Source: Microbacterium sp. ACRRU (GTDB taxonomy: Bacteria; Actinomycetota; Actinomycetes; Actinomycetales; Microbacteriaceae). Taken from it: 64,000 nt of DNA. The stretch spans positions 62,001 through 126,000 of the forward strand of contig NZ_JAKRNI010000003.1 in assembly GCF_022346945.1 (NCBI RefSeq), read 5' to 3'. Below the pieces are notes generated by a model that did not search any database, was not told the origin of the DNA, and saw nothing but the letters and a program-made list of their open reading frames with translations. Shown one piece after another: positions 1 to 9,931 of the stretch; the stretch's first letter is position 1; each line of letters begins with the position of its first letter. Both the position numbers and the translations under genes were made by a program.

Positions 1-145
1 GATGGTAATGAGCCTGGCTGAGAAATGCCCAGACACGTGCGATACTGACCGTGCGCTCAATGTCGTGCGCGCTCGGGGTCGCCCCCGTTCATTCCATTCA
101 CTACGGATCGTCCGGCACGTACCTGCCGGTGAAGGAGAAGAAGAA

Positions 146-1249
<1,104 letters not shown>

Positions 1250-1263
1250 CCCGACGCATCGTC

Positions 1264-1299
1264 GCGGCGCGGGGAGTCTTCCGAGACTCCCCGCGCCGC
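1264..1299 (+). terminator. Rho-independent terminator after the ABC ATPase gene
   Basis: A perfect 16-bp stem (1264-1279 pairs with 1284-1299) with a TCCG loop is followed by a short T run (CCCGTTTTC). It separates the ATPase gene from the DUF4032 gene. Confidence 0.85.
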
Positions 1300-1320
1300 G
1301 CCCGTTTTCTCGGAGGAACC

Positions 1321-2643
1321 GTGGCCGAATCCCTCAGCATCACCGCCAGCACCGTCGACCCGGGGCTCCTGCAGCTGCCGTGGTCGACCGGTCTCGCTGA
1401 CTGGCCGAGTTCGCACATCGTCGCCCTGCCGAAGGGCATCTCCCGCCACCTCGTGCGCTTCGCCAACCTGTCGGGCCGCGTCGTCGCCATCAAGGAGACG
1501 ACCGAAGAGATGGCGCGGCGCGAGTACGACATGCTGGGCAACCTCGACCGGCTCGCCGCACCGTGCGTCGACCGGGTCGCCGTGATCGCCGGTCGGACGG
1601 ATGCCTCGGGCCGCCCCCTCCCCGCGGCGCTCGTCACCGCCCACCTGCGCTTCTCCCTCCCCTATCGCGCCCTCTTCACCCAGGTGCTGCGGCCGCATAC
1701 GGCGACGCGCCTCGTCGACGCCCTGGCCGTGCTGCTCGTGCGCCTGCACAACGTCGGCTTCTACTGGGGTGACGTGTCGCTCTCCAACACGCTCTTCCGC
1801 CGCGACGCGGGTGAGTTCGCCGCCTACCTCGTGGATGCCGAGACCGGCGAGCTGCACGGCAACCGCCTCACGAACGGGCAACGCGCGCACGATCTCGACA
1901 TCGCGCGCACCAACATCGCCGGCGAGATCATGGACCTCGAAGCCGGTGGCCGCCTCGAGGGCGGGGTGGATGCCGTCGCGATCGCCGACGGACTCGTGTC
2001 GTCGTACCACTCGCTCTGGGGCGCGTTGACGGACAAAGAGACGTTCGCCGTCGACGAATCGTGGCGCATCACCGAGCGCGTGCATCGCTTGAACGCGCTG
2101 GGCTTCGACATCGGCGAGATGTCCATCCAGACCACCGGCGACGGCACTCGCGTCTCGATCCAGCCGAAGGTGGTGGACGCCGGCCACCACCAGCGCCGCC
2201 TGCTGCGCCTCACCGGCCTGGACGTCGAAGAGAATCAGGCTCGACGACTGCTGAACGACCTCGACGAGTTCCGCGCGCGCGTGTCACGCCTGGGCGCCGA
2301 CGAGGAGATGGTCGCGCACGAGTGGCTGACACGCGTGTTCGAGCCGATCGTCATGGCGATCCCGTTCGACCTGCGCGCCAAGCTCGAACCCGCCGAGGTG
2401 TTCCATCAGGTGCTCGAGCACCGGTGGTATATGTCGCAAGCACGCGGGCGATCCGTTCCGCTGGCGGAGGTCGTGACGTCCTACATCGACGACGTCCTCA
2501 GCCACCGCCGCGACGAGGCGACCGTGATGGGACCGCCCACCGACACGATGTCGCTCTCGACCATCTCAGACGGTTCGGCCCCGGAGACCGGAGAGGTCCC
2601 GACCACCGACACGGATGCCGTGGACTGGCGCGACCTGGTGTGA
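1321..2643 (+). CDS. DUF4032 family protein with lipopolysaccharide-kinase-like N-terminal domain
   Basis: The 440-residue cytoplasmic protein starts at a GTG (1321) preceded by CGGAGGAACC. The N-terminal half resembles the Kdo/WaaP-type protein-kinase-like fold. The segment around residues 146-165 (FYWGDVSLSNTLFRRD, then YLVDAETGE) looks like a kinase catalytic loop followed by a metal-binding Asp segment. The C-terminal half is the DUF4032 region, a family found almost only in actinobacteria. Its substrate and role are unknown. It lies downstream of the ABC ATPase behind a terminator and ends in a bidirectional terminator, so it is probably monocistronic. The family call is from memory of conserved sequence; kinase activity is an inference. 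Confidence 0.75.
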   Translation: MAESLSITASTVDPGLLQLPWSTGLADWPSSHIVALPKGISRHLVRFANLSGRVVAIKETTEEMARREYDMLGNLDRLAAPCVDRVAVIAGRTDASGRPLPAALVTAHLRFSLPYRALFTQVLRPHTATRLVDALAVLLVRLHNVGFYWGDVSLSNTLFRRDAGEFAAYLVDAETGELHGNRLTNGQRAHDLDIARTNIAGEIMDLEAGGRLEGGVDAVAIADGLVSSYHSLWGALTDKETFAVDESWRITERVHRLNALGFDIGEMSIQTTGDGTRVSIQPKVVDAGHHQRRLLRLTGLDVEENQARRLLNDLDEFRARVSRLGADEEMVAHEWLTRVFEPIVMAIPFDLRAKLEPAEVFHQVLEHRWYMSQARGRSVPLAEVVTSYIDDVLSHRRDEATVMGPPTDTMSLSTISDGSAPETGEVPTTDTDAVDWRDLV

Positions 2644-2648
2644 CGAAG

Positions 2649-2689
2649 ACGACGACGGCGCCGCCCCGGAGGGACGGCGCCGTCGTCGT
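2649..2689. terminator. Bidirectional terminator between convergent genes
   Basis: A perfect 15-bp stem (2649-2663 with 2675-2689) lies in the 51-base gap between the rightward DUF4032 gene and the leftward reductase gene. A GTCGTCGTT tail on the plus side suits termination of both transcripts. Confidence 0.75.
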
Positions 2690-2694
2690 TCGGG

Positions 2695-3336
2695 TCAGTA
2701 CCCGACCGTGAAGTTGTCGCGAGAGTGGCGCGGGTTCTCGATCTCGTCGAGCACGGCGACGGCGAAATCGGCGCCCGAGATGAACGAGTCTCCGTTGTCG
2801 TCGACGACGAGCACGTGCCCGCCGTCGCGGTAGTTCCCGGTGCGCTCACCGGGCGCCCACGCACCGAAGCCGCCGGCCGGGTGCACGTAGAACCAGTCGC
2901 GGTCGGACGCGTCCGCCCGCAGATCCTCCAGGATGCCGATCGCCTCGGACGCCTCGGGCTTGTAGTCGTCGGTGAAACCGTCCGTGTCGATCAGGCGCGG
3001 GCCGCCTTCCGCGACGAGCGAGCCCCCGGCGCCACCGACGACCCCGAGCCGGACGCTCTCGGGGAGCACGGACGTCAACTGGGCGATGGCCGGGCGGAGC
3101 TTGCCCAGCATGTCGCCGCGGGGGGCGACGGCCGAGACGACCACGTCGACGCCGTCGAGTTCGGCGACCAGGCCGGGCACGTCGAGCACGGTGCCCTCGA
3201 CATAGGTGGCACCGTCGACACGCTCGGAGGGAACCGAGCGGGCGACCGAGACGACCGTGTGGCCGCGGCGGACGGCCTCGGCGACGATGTGGCTACCGGC
3301 GTAGCCGGTTCCTCCGATGACGGCGATACGGGGCAC
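2695..3336 (-). CDS. NAD(P)H-binding oxidoreductase (atypical SDR / epimerase family)
   Basis: This 213-residue protein has a Rossmann fold beginning with IAVIGGTGYAGSHIV (residues 4-18). The GxxGxxG dinucleotide motif is that of the NmrA/atypical SDR group (often annotated NAD(P)H-binding protein, DUF305-like or BVR-B-like). An Arg at SVARS after beta-2 suggests a preference for NADP(H). The ATG at 3336 follows GGAAAGGAACACCC on the coding strand. It appears monocistronic, facing DUF4032 with a shared terminator. The substrate is unknown; family members range from flavin/biliverdin reductases to quinone reductases and redox sensors. Confidence 0.8.
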   Translation of the reverse strand: MPRIAVIGGTGYAGSHIVAEAVRRGHTVVSVARSVPSERVDGATYVEGTVLDVPGLVAELDGVDVVVSAVAPRGDMLGKLRPAIAQLTSVLPESVRLGVVGGAGGSLVAEGGPRLIDTDGFTDDYKPEASEAIGILEDLRADASDRDWFYVHPAGGFGAWAPGERTGNYRDGGHVLVVDDNGDSFISGADFAVAVLDEIENPRHSRDNFTVGY

Positions 3337-3438
3337 GGGTGTTCCTTTCCTCCGGTCCGCACCCTCGCGCGGACGTCTTTGTTCAGCGTGCCGGTTCTCG
3401 GCGCCACCGGGAAGCCGGAACCCCGGTGTCGCCCGGAT

Positions 3439-4791
3439 TCACAGCAGGATCTGAAGCGGATTCTCGATACGTGCCACGAAGGCGGCCAACCACTGCGCGG
3501 CCAGCGCGCCGTCGAGCACGCGGTGGTCGGCCGACAGGGTCACCGTCATCACCGTCGCCGAAGCGAGCGAGCCGTCGGACAGGACCACCGGACGCCGGGT
3601 CGCCGCCCCGACGGCGAGGATGCCGGCGTGCGGGGGGTTGATGATCGCGGCGAAGGATGTCGTGCCGTACATGCCGAGGTTGGAGACCGCGAAGGTGCCG
3701 CCCTCGAGTTCGTTCTGCTTCAGCCGCCCCTCGCGCGCACGCCCGGCGAGGTCGCGCACCGTGGCAGAGAGCTCTCCGATCGACAGACGGTCGGCGCCGC
3801 GGACCACGGGTGTCAGCAGGCCGCCGGGGACGGACACCGCCACCGCGATGTCGGCCGAGGCGAATCGGCGGGTGGCATCCGGTGTCCAGATCGCGTTGGC
3901 CTCAGGCACATCGCGCATCGCTCCCGCCACGGCTTTCACCACGAGATCGTTGACCGAGATGCGCTGCTCGCGCCCCTCGTTGATCTGGGCGCGCAGAGCC
4001 AGCAACGCGTCGACGCGGCAGTCGGCCTGCAGGTAGAAGTGCGGGACGGTGGCCTTCGACTCCGTCAGCCGCCGCGCGATCGCACGCCGCATGCCGGTGT
4101 GCGGCACGTCTTCGTACTGTGCTCCGGCGGGCTCGGGAGACGTCCCGGCGGGTGCGGCCGGTGCGGGGGTGGACGCCTGCGGCCGGGGTTCCGGATGCCG
4201 CTCCCGGAGCGCCTGCGTCCACGCGTCGAGGTCGCGGCGGACGATGCGGCCCCGCGGTCCCGATCCCGGGACGTCGGTGAGGTCGATCCCGCGCTCGTGG
4301 GCGAGACGCCGCACGAGCGGCGAGGCGAAGAGACGCTGATCGCGGGGCGCGGCGTCCGCGGCCGAGGCGGGTGCGGACGCGGCCGGTTTCTCCGCCGGGG
4401 CGTGTGGGGCAGCCTCCGGTGCGCCCTCGGAGGGTGCCGCTGCGGACTCCGCACCTTCCTCCGGGACGGCGGCGATGTCGGCGTCGGTGGGGTCGGCCGT
4501 CGCGGGCGCGGGTGCGCCGCCGGCGGCGGCGAGCGCCGCGTCGACGGTCTCCCCCTCCTCGGCGAGCACGGCGATCGGTACCCCGACGGCCGCGGCGTCC
4601 CCGGCGGGGAGCAGGATGCCGGCGAGGACACCGGCGCGCTCGGCCTCGTACTCGACGACGGCCTTCTCGGTCTCGATCTCGACGATCGCCTGACCGGCGC
4701 GCACGGGGCTGCCGACCTCGACGAGCCAGCTCTGGATCGCCGCTTCGGCGGCGCCGGTGGCGATCTCGGGCATGCGGACGACGACGGCCAT
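3439..4791 (-). CDS. 2-oxo acid dehydrogenase E2 component (dihydrolipoamide acyltransferase)
   Basis: This is the E2 core of a 2-oxo acid dehydrogenase complex, 450 residues. It transfers the acyl group from E1 to CoA through lipoyl-lysine. An N-terminal lipoyl domain (about 1-77) carries the attachment Lys43 in EIETEKAVVEYE. An Ala/Pro-rich linker and a peripheral subunit-binding domain (RLFASPLVRRLAHERGID, about 190-225) follow. The C-terminal catalytic domain carries SADHRVLDGA near the end, with the active-site His and Asp. The ATG at 4791 overlaps the E1 stop by one base (TGATG), so the two are translationally coupled. Only one lipoyl domain is present. No E3 (dihydrolipoamide dehydrogenase) gene lies in the window. 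The 2-oxo acid (pyruvate, branched-chain, acetoin or island-specific) cannot be read from the sequence. Confidence 0.9.
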   Translation of the reverse strand: MAVVVRMPEIATGAAEAAIQSWLVEVGSPVRAGQAIVEIETEKAVVEYEAERAGVLAGILLPAGDAAAVGVPIAVLAEEGETVDAALAAAGGAPAPATADPTDADIAAVPEEGAESAAAPSEGAPEAAPHAPAEKPAASAPASAADAAPRDQRLFASPLVRRLAHERGIDLTDVPGSGPRGRIVRRDLDAWTQALRERHPEPRPQASTPAPAAPAGTSPEPAGAQYEDVPHTGMRRAIARRLTESKATVPHFYLQADCRVDALLALRAQINEGREQRISVNDLVVKAVAGAMRDVPEANAIWTPDATRRFASADIAVAVSVPGGLLTPVVRGADRLSIGELSATVRDLAGRAREGRLKQNELEGGTFAVSNLGMYGTTSFAAIINPPHAGILAVGAATRRPVVLSDGSLASATVMTVTLSADHRVLDGALAAQWLAAFVARIENPLQILL

Positions 4792-6980
4792 CAGTGGATC
4801 CCTCCCGCCGCGCGCACCCGTTCCAGGCCGGCGACGACCTCCTCGCTGCGCGCGATGGCCGCTCGCTCCAGGACCTTCGAGATGCTGGGGCTCGCTTCTC
4901 CGCCGGTGACCCGCTCGACCGGCTGATCCAGCCAGTCGAAGAACCGGCGCTGGATCTCGTCCGCGAGCCAGCCGCCGTACGACGGTCCGCGCGCGCCCTG
5001 CTCGACGATCAGGACGGCGTTGGTCTTGCGGATGCTCTCCCCGACGGTGTCCCAGTCGAGCGAGGCCCGGTCGAGCCATCGCAGGTCGATGACCTCGGCA
5101 TCCGTCCCGGTCTGCTCGACCGCTTCGAGGGTGTGTCCCACCATCGAGAGGTAGGTGAGCACGGTGACGTCGTTCCCCTCACGCCGGATGGCGGCGCGGC
5201 CCGGCGGGATGACGTAGTCGAGCTCGGTGTCGGGTACGCGGTCCGCCGTGCCGTACAGGTCGACGTGCTCGATCACGAGCACCGGGTCCTCGAGGGCGAG
5301 TGCGGCGTTCATGAGCCCGACGTAGTCGGCCGCCGTCGAGGCGGCGACGATGCGCCAGCCCGCCTGGGTCGCGAAGATGCCGGCCGGATCCATGAGGTGC
5401 TGCGAGCCGTAGCCCGACCCCATGGCGACCTTGGTGCGCAGCACGAGCGGGACGGTGTTGTTGTCGCCCAACATGTGCCGGGCCTTGCCGACCTGGTTGA
5501 ACACCTGATCGGCGGCCACCCACATGAAGTCGGGGTACATGAACTCCACGACGGGACGGAAACGCCCGTCCATCGCGATGCCGCCCGCGGCGCCGAAGAA
5601 GCCGTTCTCGCTGATCGGCGTGCCGATGACGCGGTCGGGTCCATACTTCTCGGCGAGCCCCTTGGTCGCTCCGTTCGTGCCGCCGCCGAGCCGGTGCACA
5701 TCTTCGCCGAGGACGATGATGCGGGGATCCTCTGCCATGCGGCGGTCCATGGTCTGGGCGACGGCGTCGACGAACTTCACATCGCGCCAGGAACCCGTCC
5801 AATCGGCGGGCTCGTCCGCCGTGAGGGCGTCGAGCTCAGAGGCATCCCCCCGGATGCCGGTGTCCACGACCGCCGGGTCGGGCCACAGCTGCGGACGGAT
5901 ACGGCGCCGGCCGGGGCGGTCGGGATCCGGCTCGACGACCGCCGACACCGACTGCGCGACGGCCGCCACCGCCTGCTCGCGCACCGCGGCGGCTTCGGCG
6001 TCGTCGAGGAGGCCGAGTCGGCGCATCTCCGACGCCATCCGCTCGAGCGGATCGCGCGCGCGCCACTGCCCCTCTTCGTCCTTGGTCCGGTAGCCGAAGG
6101 CACTCCCCGGGTAGGGGCCGTTCTGGTGGAAGAAGCGGTAGACCTCGGCCTCGACGATGGCGGGGCCCTCCCCCGCGCGCATGCGGTCGAGCGCTTCGCC
6201 CATCGCGAGGTGGACGGCGAGGGGATCCATGCCGTCCACCCGCCAGGCGGGAATCGAGAAGCCCTGTCCGCGCACCGAGAAGCGGGTGTCGGCGCTCGCC
6301 TCGTCGGCACGGGTCGATACCGCGTAGAGGTTGTTCTCGATGAAGAAGGCGACGGGCAGTTTCCACGTCGAGGCCAGGTTCATGGACTCGAGAACCGACC
6401 CGATCTGGCTCGATCCGTCTCCGAAGTAGTTGATCGACACGTCCGACGTTCCGGCGTGCTTCTGGGCCCACGCGTGCCCCGTCGCCAACGGCGCGCCGCC
6501 GCCGACGATCGCGTTGGTGCCGAGCGCGCCCGCTTCGAGCCACTGCAGGTGCATGGAGCCCCCGCGTCCGCCCGAGAAGCCCGAGGCGAGGCCGAGGATC
6601 TCGGCGAGGGTGCGGTCCAGGAGCGTCTGCACGTCCGGGGTGACGAGCGAAGCGGGATCCAGCGCTCCCCCGGAGACGTACGTCAACGTCTTGGCCAGGA
6701 ACTGGTGATGCCCGCGGTGGGAGCCGTTGACCGCGTCGGCGGGACGCAGACCGACGATGGAGCCGACTGCGCCCCCCTCCTGGCCGATGCTGGAATGCGC
6801 GGGGCCGTGGACGAGGCCCGCGCCGGCCAGGTCGAGCACGGCCTCCTCGAACGCCCGGATCAGGTGCAGCTGGCCCAGCATCGTGCCCAGGAGCGCGGGG
6901 TCCGCGGCTTTCCAGTCCGCCGTGGTGGTCTCCAGTTGCACCCATTCGACACCGGTGTTCAACCGTTTCCGCTTGGCCAT
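4791..6980 (-). CDS. Fused thiamine-dependent 2-oxo acid dehydrogenase E1 (alpha and beta in one chain)
   Basis: This 729-residue protein is the decarboxylating E1 with the alpha- and beta-type domains joined. The alpha part (1 to about 390) has RGGSMH (139-144) and the thiamine-diphosphate motif starting GDG (187-189) and closing with NN (216-217). The beta part begins near 405 (FVDAVAQTM) and includes VLGEDVHRLGG and an EFMYPDF-type transketolase segment. The ATG at 6980 follows GAGGAGCGAC; the frame is open 16 codons further upstream without a ribosome site. It runs ahead of E2 with a one-base overlap and diverges from the VOC-GntR pair, whose regulator may control it. Fused E1 chains also occur in some branched-chain and acetoin-type complexes, so the substrate is left open. 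Confidence 0.88.
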   Translation of the reverse strand: MAKRKRLNTGVEWVQLETTTADWKAADPALLGTMLGQLHLIRAFEEAVLDLAGAGLVHGPAHSSIGQEGGAVGSIVGLRPADAVNGSHRGHHQFLAKTLTYVSGGALDPASLVTPDVQTLLDRTLAEILGLASGFSGGRGGSMHLQWLEAGALGTNAIVGGGAPLATGHAWAQKHAGTSDVSINYFGDGSSQIGSVLESMNLASTWKLPVAFFIENNLYAVSTRADEASADTRFSVRGQGFSIPAWRVDGMDPLAVHLAMGEALDRMRAGEGPAIVEAEVYRFFHQNGPYPGSAFGYRTKDEEGQWRARDPLERMASEMRRLGLLDDAEAAAVREQAVAAVAQSVSAVVEPDPDRPGRRRIRPQLWPDPAVVDTGIRGDASELDALTADEPADWTGSWRDVKFVDAVAQTMDRRMAEDPRIIVLGEDVHRLGGGTNGATKGLAEKYGPDRVIGTPISENGFFGAAGGIAMDGRFRPVVEFMYPDFMWVAADQVFNQVGKARHMLGDNNTVPLVLRTKVAMGSGYGSQHLMDPAGIFATQAGWRIVAASTAADYVGLMNAALALEDPVLVIEHVDLYGTADRVPDTELDYVIPPGRAAIRREGNDVTVLTYLSMVGHTLEAVEQTGTDAEVIDLRWLDRASLDWDTVGESIRKTNAVLIVEQGARGPSYGGWLADEIQRRFFDWLDQPVERVTGGEASPSISKVLERAAIARSEEVVAGLERVRAAGGIH

Positions 6981-7028
6981 GTCGCTCCTCACGCGTCGTT
7001 GCGTCGATCTATACAGTCGTTCACCCAC

Positions 7029-7057
7029 ACTGTACGATCACATTGTTGCCAAAACAA
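7029..7057 (-). promoter_or_regulatory. Candidate promoter of the E1-E2 operon
   Basis: On the minus strand a TTGTTT hexamer (7057-7052) and TACAGT (7034-7029) are separated by exactly 17 bases and lie 49 bases upstream of the E1 start. A plus-strand TACAGT at 7012-7017 makes an inverted repeat with the -10 box, a possible operator for the neighbouring GntR protein. Confidence 0.5.
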
Positions 7058-7127
7058 GGTGTTCTACGGAGCGATACGCTTCGGAGGCGGCCTGAGCGCC
7101 GCGAATGGATCCAATGGAGGATGTGCG

Positions 7128-7652
7128 ATGGGACTTCCGGGGCTGCGTGGCAGCGACCACATCGGTTTCACGGTTCCGGACCTCGACGAGGCGGAGGCGT
7201 TCCTGGTGGGCGTCCTCGGCGCCGAGCCGGTGTACACGCTTCCCGGCCGCAGCGGAGAAGGCGACTGGATGACGCGGCAGCTCGGCGTCCACCCGCGCAC
7301 GCACATCCGCGAGATCCGCTTCTACCGCCTCGGCATGGGCACCAACCTGGAGGTCTTCGCGTACGACGCCGCCGACGGACAGGCTCCTCCTCCGCGCAAC
7401 AGCGACATCGGTGGGCACCACCTCGCGCTGTACGTCGACGACCTGGATGCCGCGGTCGCCCACCTCCGCGCGCACGGCGTCGAGGTGATGGGGGATCCGG
7501 TGATCAGCGGCGCGGCCTCGACGGGACAGCGATGGATCTACTTCCGCGCACCGTGGGGGATGCAGTTCGAGCTCGTCAGCTTCCCCGAGGGCAAGGCGTA
7601 CGAACGCACCGCGTCCACGCTTCTCTGGCACCCCGCGAGGCCCGCCGAGTGA
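7128..7652 (+). CDS. VOC family protein (glyoxalase/bleomycin-resistance/dioxygenase fold)
   Basis: The 174-residue protein starts at ATG 7128 behind TGGAGGATGTGCG. Two beta-alpha-beta-beta-beta modules are visible. The first begins GSDHIGFTVPDLDEAE with His11 as a likely metal ligand and ends in LEVFAYD. The second begins GGHHLALYVDDLDAAV and ends in MQFELVSF, giving the two-His/two-Glu metal set of VOC enzymes. The stop overlaps the GntR start by four bases (GTGA), so the two form one unit divergent from E1-E2. It may be an isomerase, lyase or dioxygenase acting on an island metabolite; the reaction is not identifiable. Confidence 0.82.
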   Translation: MGLPGLRGSDHIGFTVPDLDEAEAFLVGVLGAEPVYTLPGRSGEGDWMTRQLGVHPRTHIREIRFYRLGMGTNLEVFAYDAADGQAPPPRNSDIGGHHLALYVDDLDAAVAHLRAHGVEVMGDPVISGAASTGQRWIYFRAPWGMQFELVSFPEGKAYERTASTLLWHPARPAE

Positions 7653-8332
7653 CCGGGCTGCTCCGCGTCCCCCGGGATCACGGCAGCGCCGGGGCGGGAA
7701 TCGCCGACACTCTTCGCGACGAGATCCTGCGCGGCATCCATCCGCCCGGCGCCCGTATCCGGCAAGAAGACCTCGCCACCCGACACACCACGAGCCGGAT
7801 CCCGGTGCGCGAAGCGCTGCGCATCCTCGAGGCGGAGGGGCTGGTCACCCGCGTCGCCAACGCCGGCGCCTGGGTGTCGCGCTTGACGCTGGACGAGTGT
7901 CAAGAGCTGTACCTGGTACGCGAGCGCGTCGAACCGGTGCTCCTGGCGATGAGCGCGCCGCTGCTTTCGACGGCCGACCTCGACCTCCTGGACGACCTGG
8001 CCGAGCGGATGGAGGACGCGGATGCCGAGGACTTCCTCCGCCACGACCGGGAGTTCCACTTCGCCACCTACGCGCCCGCGCGCACCGTGATGCTCGGCGA
8101 TACGGTGGTGGGCCTGTGGAACCGGACGCACCACTACCGCCGCGCCTTCGTCACCGCGGCCCACGCCCGGCACGACGGCGCGGCGCATCACGATCACCGA
8201 CTGCTGGTCGCGGCACTGCGTCGCGGTGACGCCGACGAAGCGGCCCACGTGCTCGAGCGGCACATCCGACGCACGCGCATCGAACTCGAGCGGCATCCGG
8301 AGATCTTCGCGAACGAGCCGCCGGTCAGGTGA
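7649..8332 (+). CDS. GntR family transcriptional regulator (FadR/FCD subfamily)
   Basis: The 227-residue regulator has an N-terminal winged helix (about 18-80: IADTLRDEILRG, then SRIPVREALRILEAEGLV). A C-terminal all-helical FCD ligand domain has His-rich metal-binding positions (RHDREFHF and later HH/H positions). The GTG start at 7649 overlaps the VOC stop as GTGA. FCD regulators bind small carboxylates or related acids and usually repress the adjacent catabolic genes. The obvious targets are its own VOC operon and the divergent E1-E2 operon. The 3' end overlaps the convergent SDR gene by 8 bases. Confidence 0.87.
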   Translation: MTGLLRVPRDHGSAGAGIADTLRDEILRGIHPPGARIRQEDLATRHTTSRIPVREALRILEAEGLVTRVANAGAWVSRLTLDECQELYLVRERVEPVLLAMSAPLLSTADLDLLDDLAERMEDADAEDFLRHDREFHFATYAPARTVMLGDTVVGLWNRTHHYRRAFVTAAHARHDGAAHHDHRLLVAALRRGDADEAAHVLERHIRRTRIELERHPEIFANEPPVR

Positions 8333-9029
8333 TGCGCCAACCCCGGTCGACGTACAGGTTGGTCGCCGAGACGCCCTCGTTGTGCAACAGGAAGCGGGTG
8401 GCATCCACCACGTCCCGCATGGTCGCGAGTTCCCCACCCGGCGTCCGCGATGAGTAGCCGTCCAAGACTCCCGCGGGCTTCCCCGCCCAGAACGGGCTGT
8501 CGCCGATGATGCCGGGATGCAGAGCGTTCACGCGCAGGGGCGCGAGCTCCAGCGCCAGGGCCGTCGTGAGCCCCTCGACACCCCCGTTGATCGTCGACAC
8601 CGTGATCGATCCGGGGTACGGGGCGTCTTTCGCTCTGCCGCCGAACAGGACGATCCCGGTCGACCGCGACGGAACGAGCCGATCGAGCAGCGCGTGCACG
8701 GTCTCGGTGTACCCGACGAGCTTGAGGGTGACCAGCCGCCGAGCGCGCGCGATGTCGTAGTCGCGCACGGTGTTCGCGTCGCGTTCGATCGCGGCGAGCA
8801 CGAGGCCGTCCAGTTCGCCGACGTCGGCGAGCGCCGGAGCGATGTCCTCGGGCTCGGAGATGTCGACAGCGATGCCGCGGACGTTGGGCCCGATCTCGCG
8901 CGCGATCGCCTCCGCGGCCGCGGCGTCACGACCGGTGAGCGTCACCTCGTGGCCGTCAGCGGCGAGCGACGCGACGATCTCCCGCCCGATGCCGGACGTA
9001 CCCCCGACCACCAAGTACCTGCGGCTCAT
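8325..9029 (-). CDS. SDR-fold protein lacking the catalytic Ser-Tyr-Lys
   Basis: The 234-residue Rossmann protein begins RRYLVVGGTSGIGREIV, a clear short-chain dehydrogenase nucleotide motif, and ends with the typical VNALHPG segment. Where classical SDRs have YxxxK, this one reads VSTINGGVEGLT, so Tyr and Lys are replaced by Val and Asn. The Ser position reads VLFGG. All three catalytic residues therefore appear absent although the fold is intact. It is the last gene of the leftward island operon, overlapping the preceding gene by four bases (ATGA), and its tail overlaps the convergent GntR gene. It may bind a nucleotide without classical SDR chemistry, or use another mechanism. Confidence 0.8.
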   Translation of the reverse strand: MSRRYLVVGGTSGIGREIVASLAADGHEVTLTGRDAAAAEAIAREIGPNVRGIAVDISEPEDIAPALADVGELDGLVLAAIERDANTVRDYDIARARRLVTLKLVGYTETVHALLDRLVPSRSTGIVLFGGRAKDAPYPGSITVSTINGGVEGLTTALALELAPLRVNALHPGIIGDSPFWAGKPAGVLDGYSSRTPGGELATMRDVVDATRFLLHNEGVSATNLYVDRGWRIT

Positions 9030-9931
9030 GCCGCACCTTCCTCTCGTTCATCGTCGGATGCCGGCAGCAGTCCGCGCCGGGTGACTTCCGCCGCGGCGCC
9101 CCAGTCGAGGCGCGCGAGGTCGGGTTCGGCCAAGGCGCGCTCGAACACGGCGGTCAGTGCGGCGAGCGTGGGCAGGTGCGTCCCGGTCTCACCCGCGATC
9201 TCTGCGCTCAGCCGGAGGTCTTTGTACCCCAGTGCCACATCGAACCCCGGCGGGTCATACGCCTGCCGGGCGATCATCCCGCCATAGCCGCTGTACACCA
9301 CCCCACCGAACAGCGTCGAGGTGAGGATCTCGACGAACAGGCCGGGGTCGACGCCGCGCGCTTCGACGAGGGCGACGGACTCACCGATCGCCTGGATGGC
9401 GTGGATGATGTCGTAGTTCACCGCGATCTTCACGGCGTTCGCGGTCGACGGCTCGGCGCCAAGCGGCCACAGGCGCGCGGCGAAGAGCTGCAGGAACGGC
9501 TCGACCTCGGCAACGTCGCCGGGCGCCCCCGCGACGAGGACGTTCAGCTTGCCCTCCGCCGCGACGGTCGGCCGCCCGAGCACGGGCGCGGCGACGTACC
9601 GGGCGTCGACGGCCGCGAACCGCCGCTGCAGCTCCCCCGCCTCCGCGGGGCTGATCGACGCCATGTTCACGTGGACGCCGCCGGTCGTGGATGCCACGGA
9701 CTCGGCATCCAGGACGGCGAGCGCCGCGGGGCCGTCGGCGAGCATCGAGAACGACACCGGGTGCGCGAGCGCCTCGCGCGGCGTCGCGCAGGCCACGGCC
9801 CCGACCGCGACGAGGTCGTCGACCGGCCCTCGCGAACGGTTCCAGACGTGCACGAGGTGCCCTGCGTCAATGAGGCGGCGGGCCAGGGCCGCCCCCATCG
9901 AGCCGAGACCGAGGAACCCGACCGATGCCAT
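9026..9931 (-). CDS. NAD(P)-dependent beta-hydroxyacid dehydrogenase (3-hydroxyisobutyrate dehydrogenase-like)
   Basis: The 301-residue protein begins ASVGFLGLGSMGAALARRL, the GLGxMG dinucleotide motif of the 6-phosphogluconate/3-hydroxyisobutyrate dehydrogenase superfamily. A second, all-helical domain starts near 165 with ANAVKIAVNYDII, which includes the expected catalytic Lys. The ATG at 9931 shares one base with the M24 stop (TGATG), and its stop overlaps the SDR start as ATGA. The family oxidises 3-hydroxy acids to semialdehydes or reduces them. Within the operon it plausibly handles an intermediate released by the amidohydrolase or M24 step. The frame is open upstream to 10537, but that part is antisense shadow. 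Confidence 0.87.
   Translation of the reverse strand: MASVGFLGLGSMGAALARRLIDAGHLVHVWNRSRGPVDDLVAVGAVACATPREALAHPVSFSMLADGPAALAVLDAESVASTTGGVHVNMASISPAEAGELQRRFAAVDARYVAAPVLGRPTVAAEGKLNVLVAGAPGDVAEVEPFLQLFAARLWPLGAEPSTANAVKIAVNYDIIHAIQAIGESVALVEARGVDPGLFVEILTSTLFGGVVYSGYGGMIARQAYDPPGFDVALGYKDLRLSAEIAGETGTHLPTLAALTAVFERALAEPDLARLDWGAAAEVTRRGLLPASDDEREEGAA

Noticed and set aside
2725..4926. Plus-strand open frame of 733 codons across the reductase and E2 genes
   Set aside because: It spans two well-supported minus genes and their intergenic region, has no motif and shows shadow amino-acid composition.
7012..7034. Inverted repeat TACAGT-N11-ACTGTA as a GntR operator
   Set aside because: The right half is fully explained as a -10 box with a 17-base spaced -35. 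The spacing is wider than usual for FadR-type operators, so it is kept only as a remark under the promoter.
4371..7652. Very long plus-strand open frame (over 1000 codons) opposite E1 and E2
   Set aside because: It is the antisense shadow of the high-GC E1-E2 genes, rich in Arg, Gly, Asp and Pro without family motifs. Only its last part (from 7128), the VOC gene, is real.
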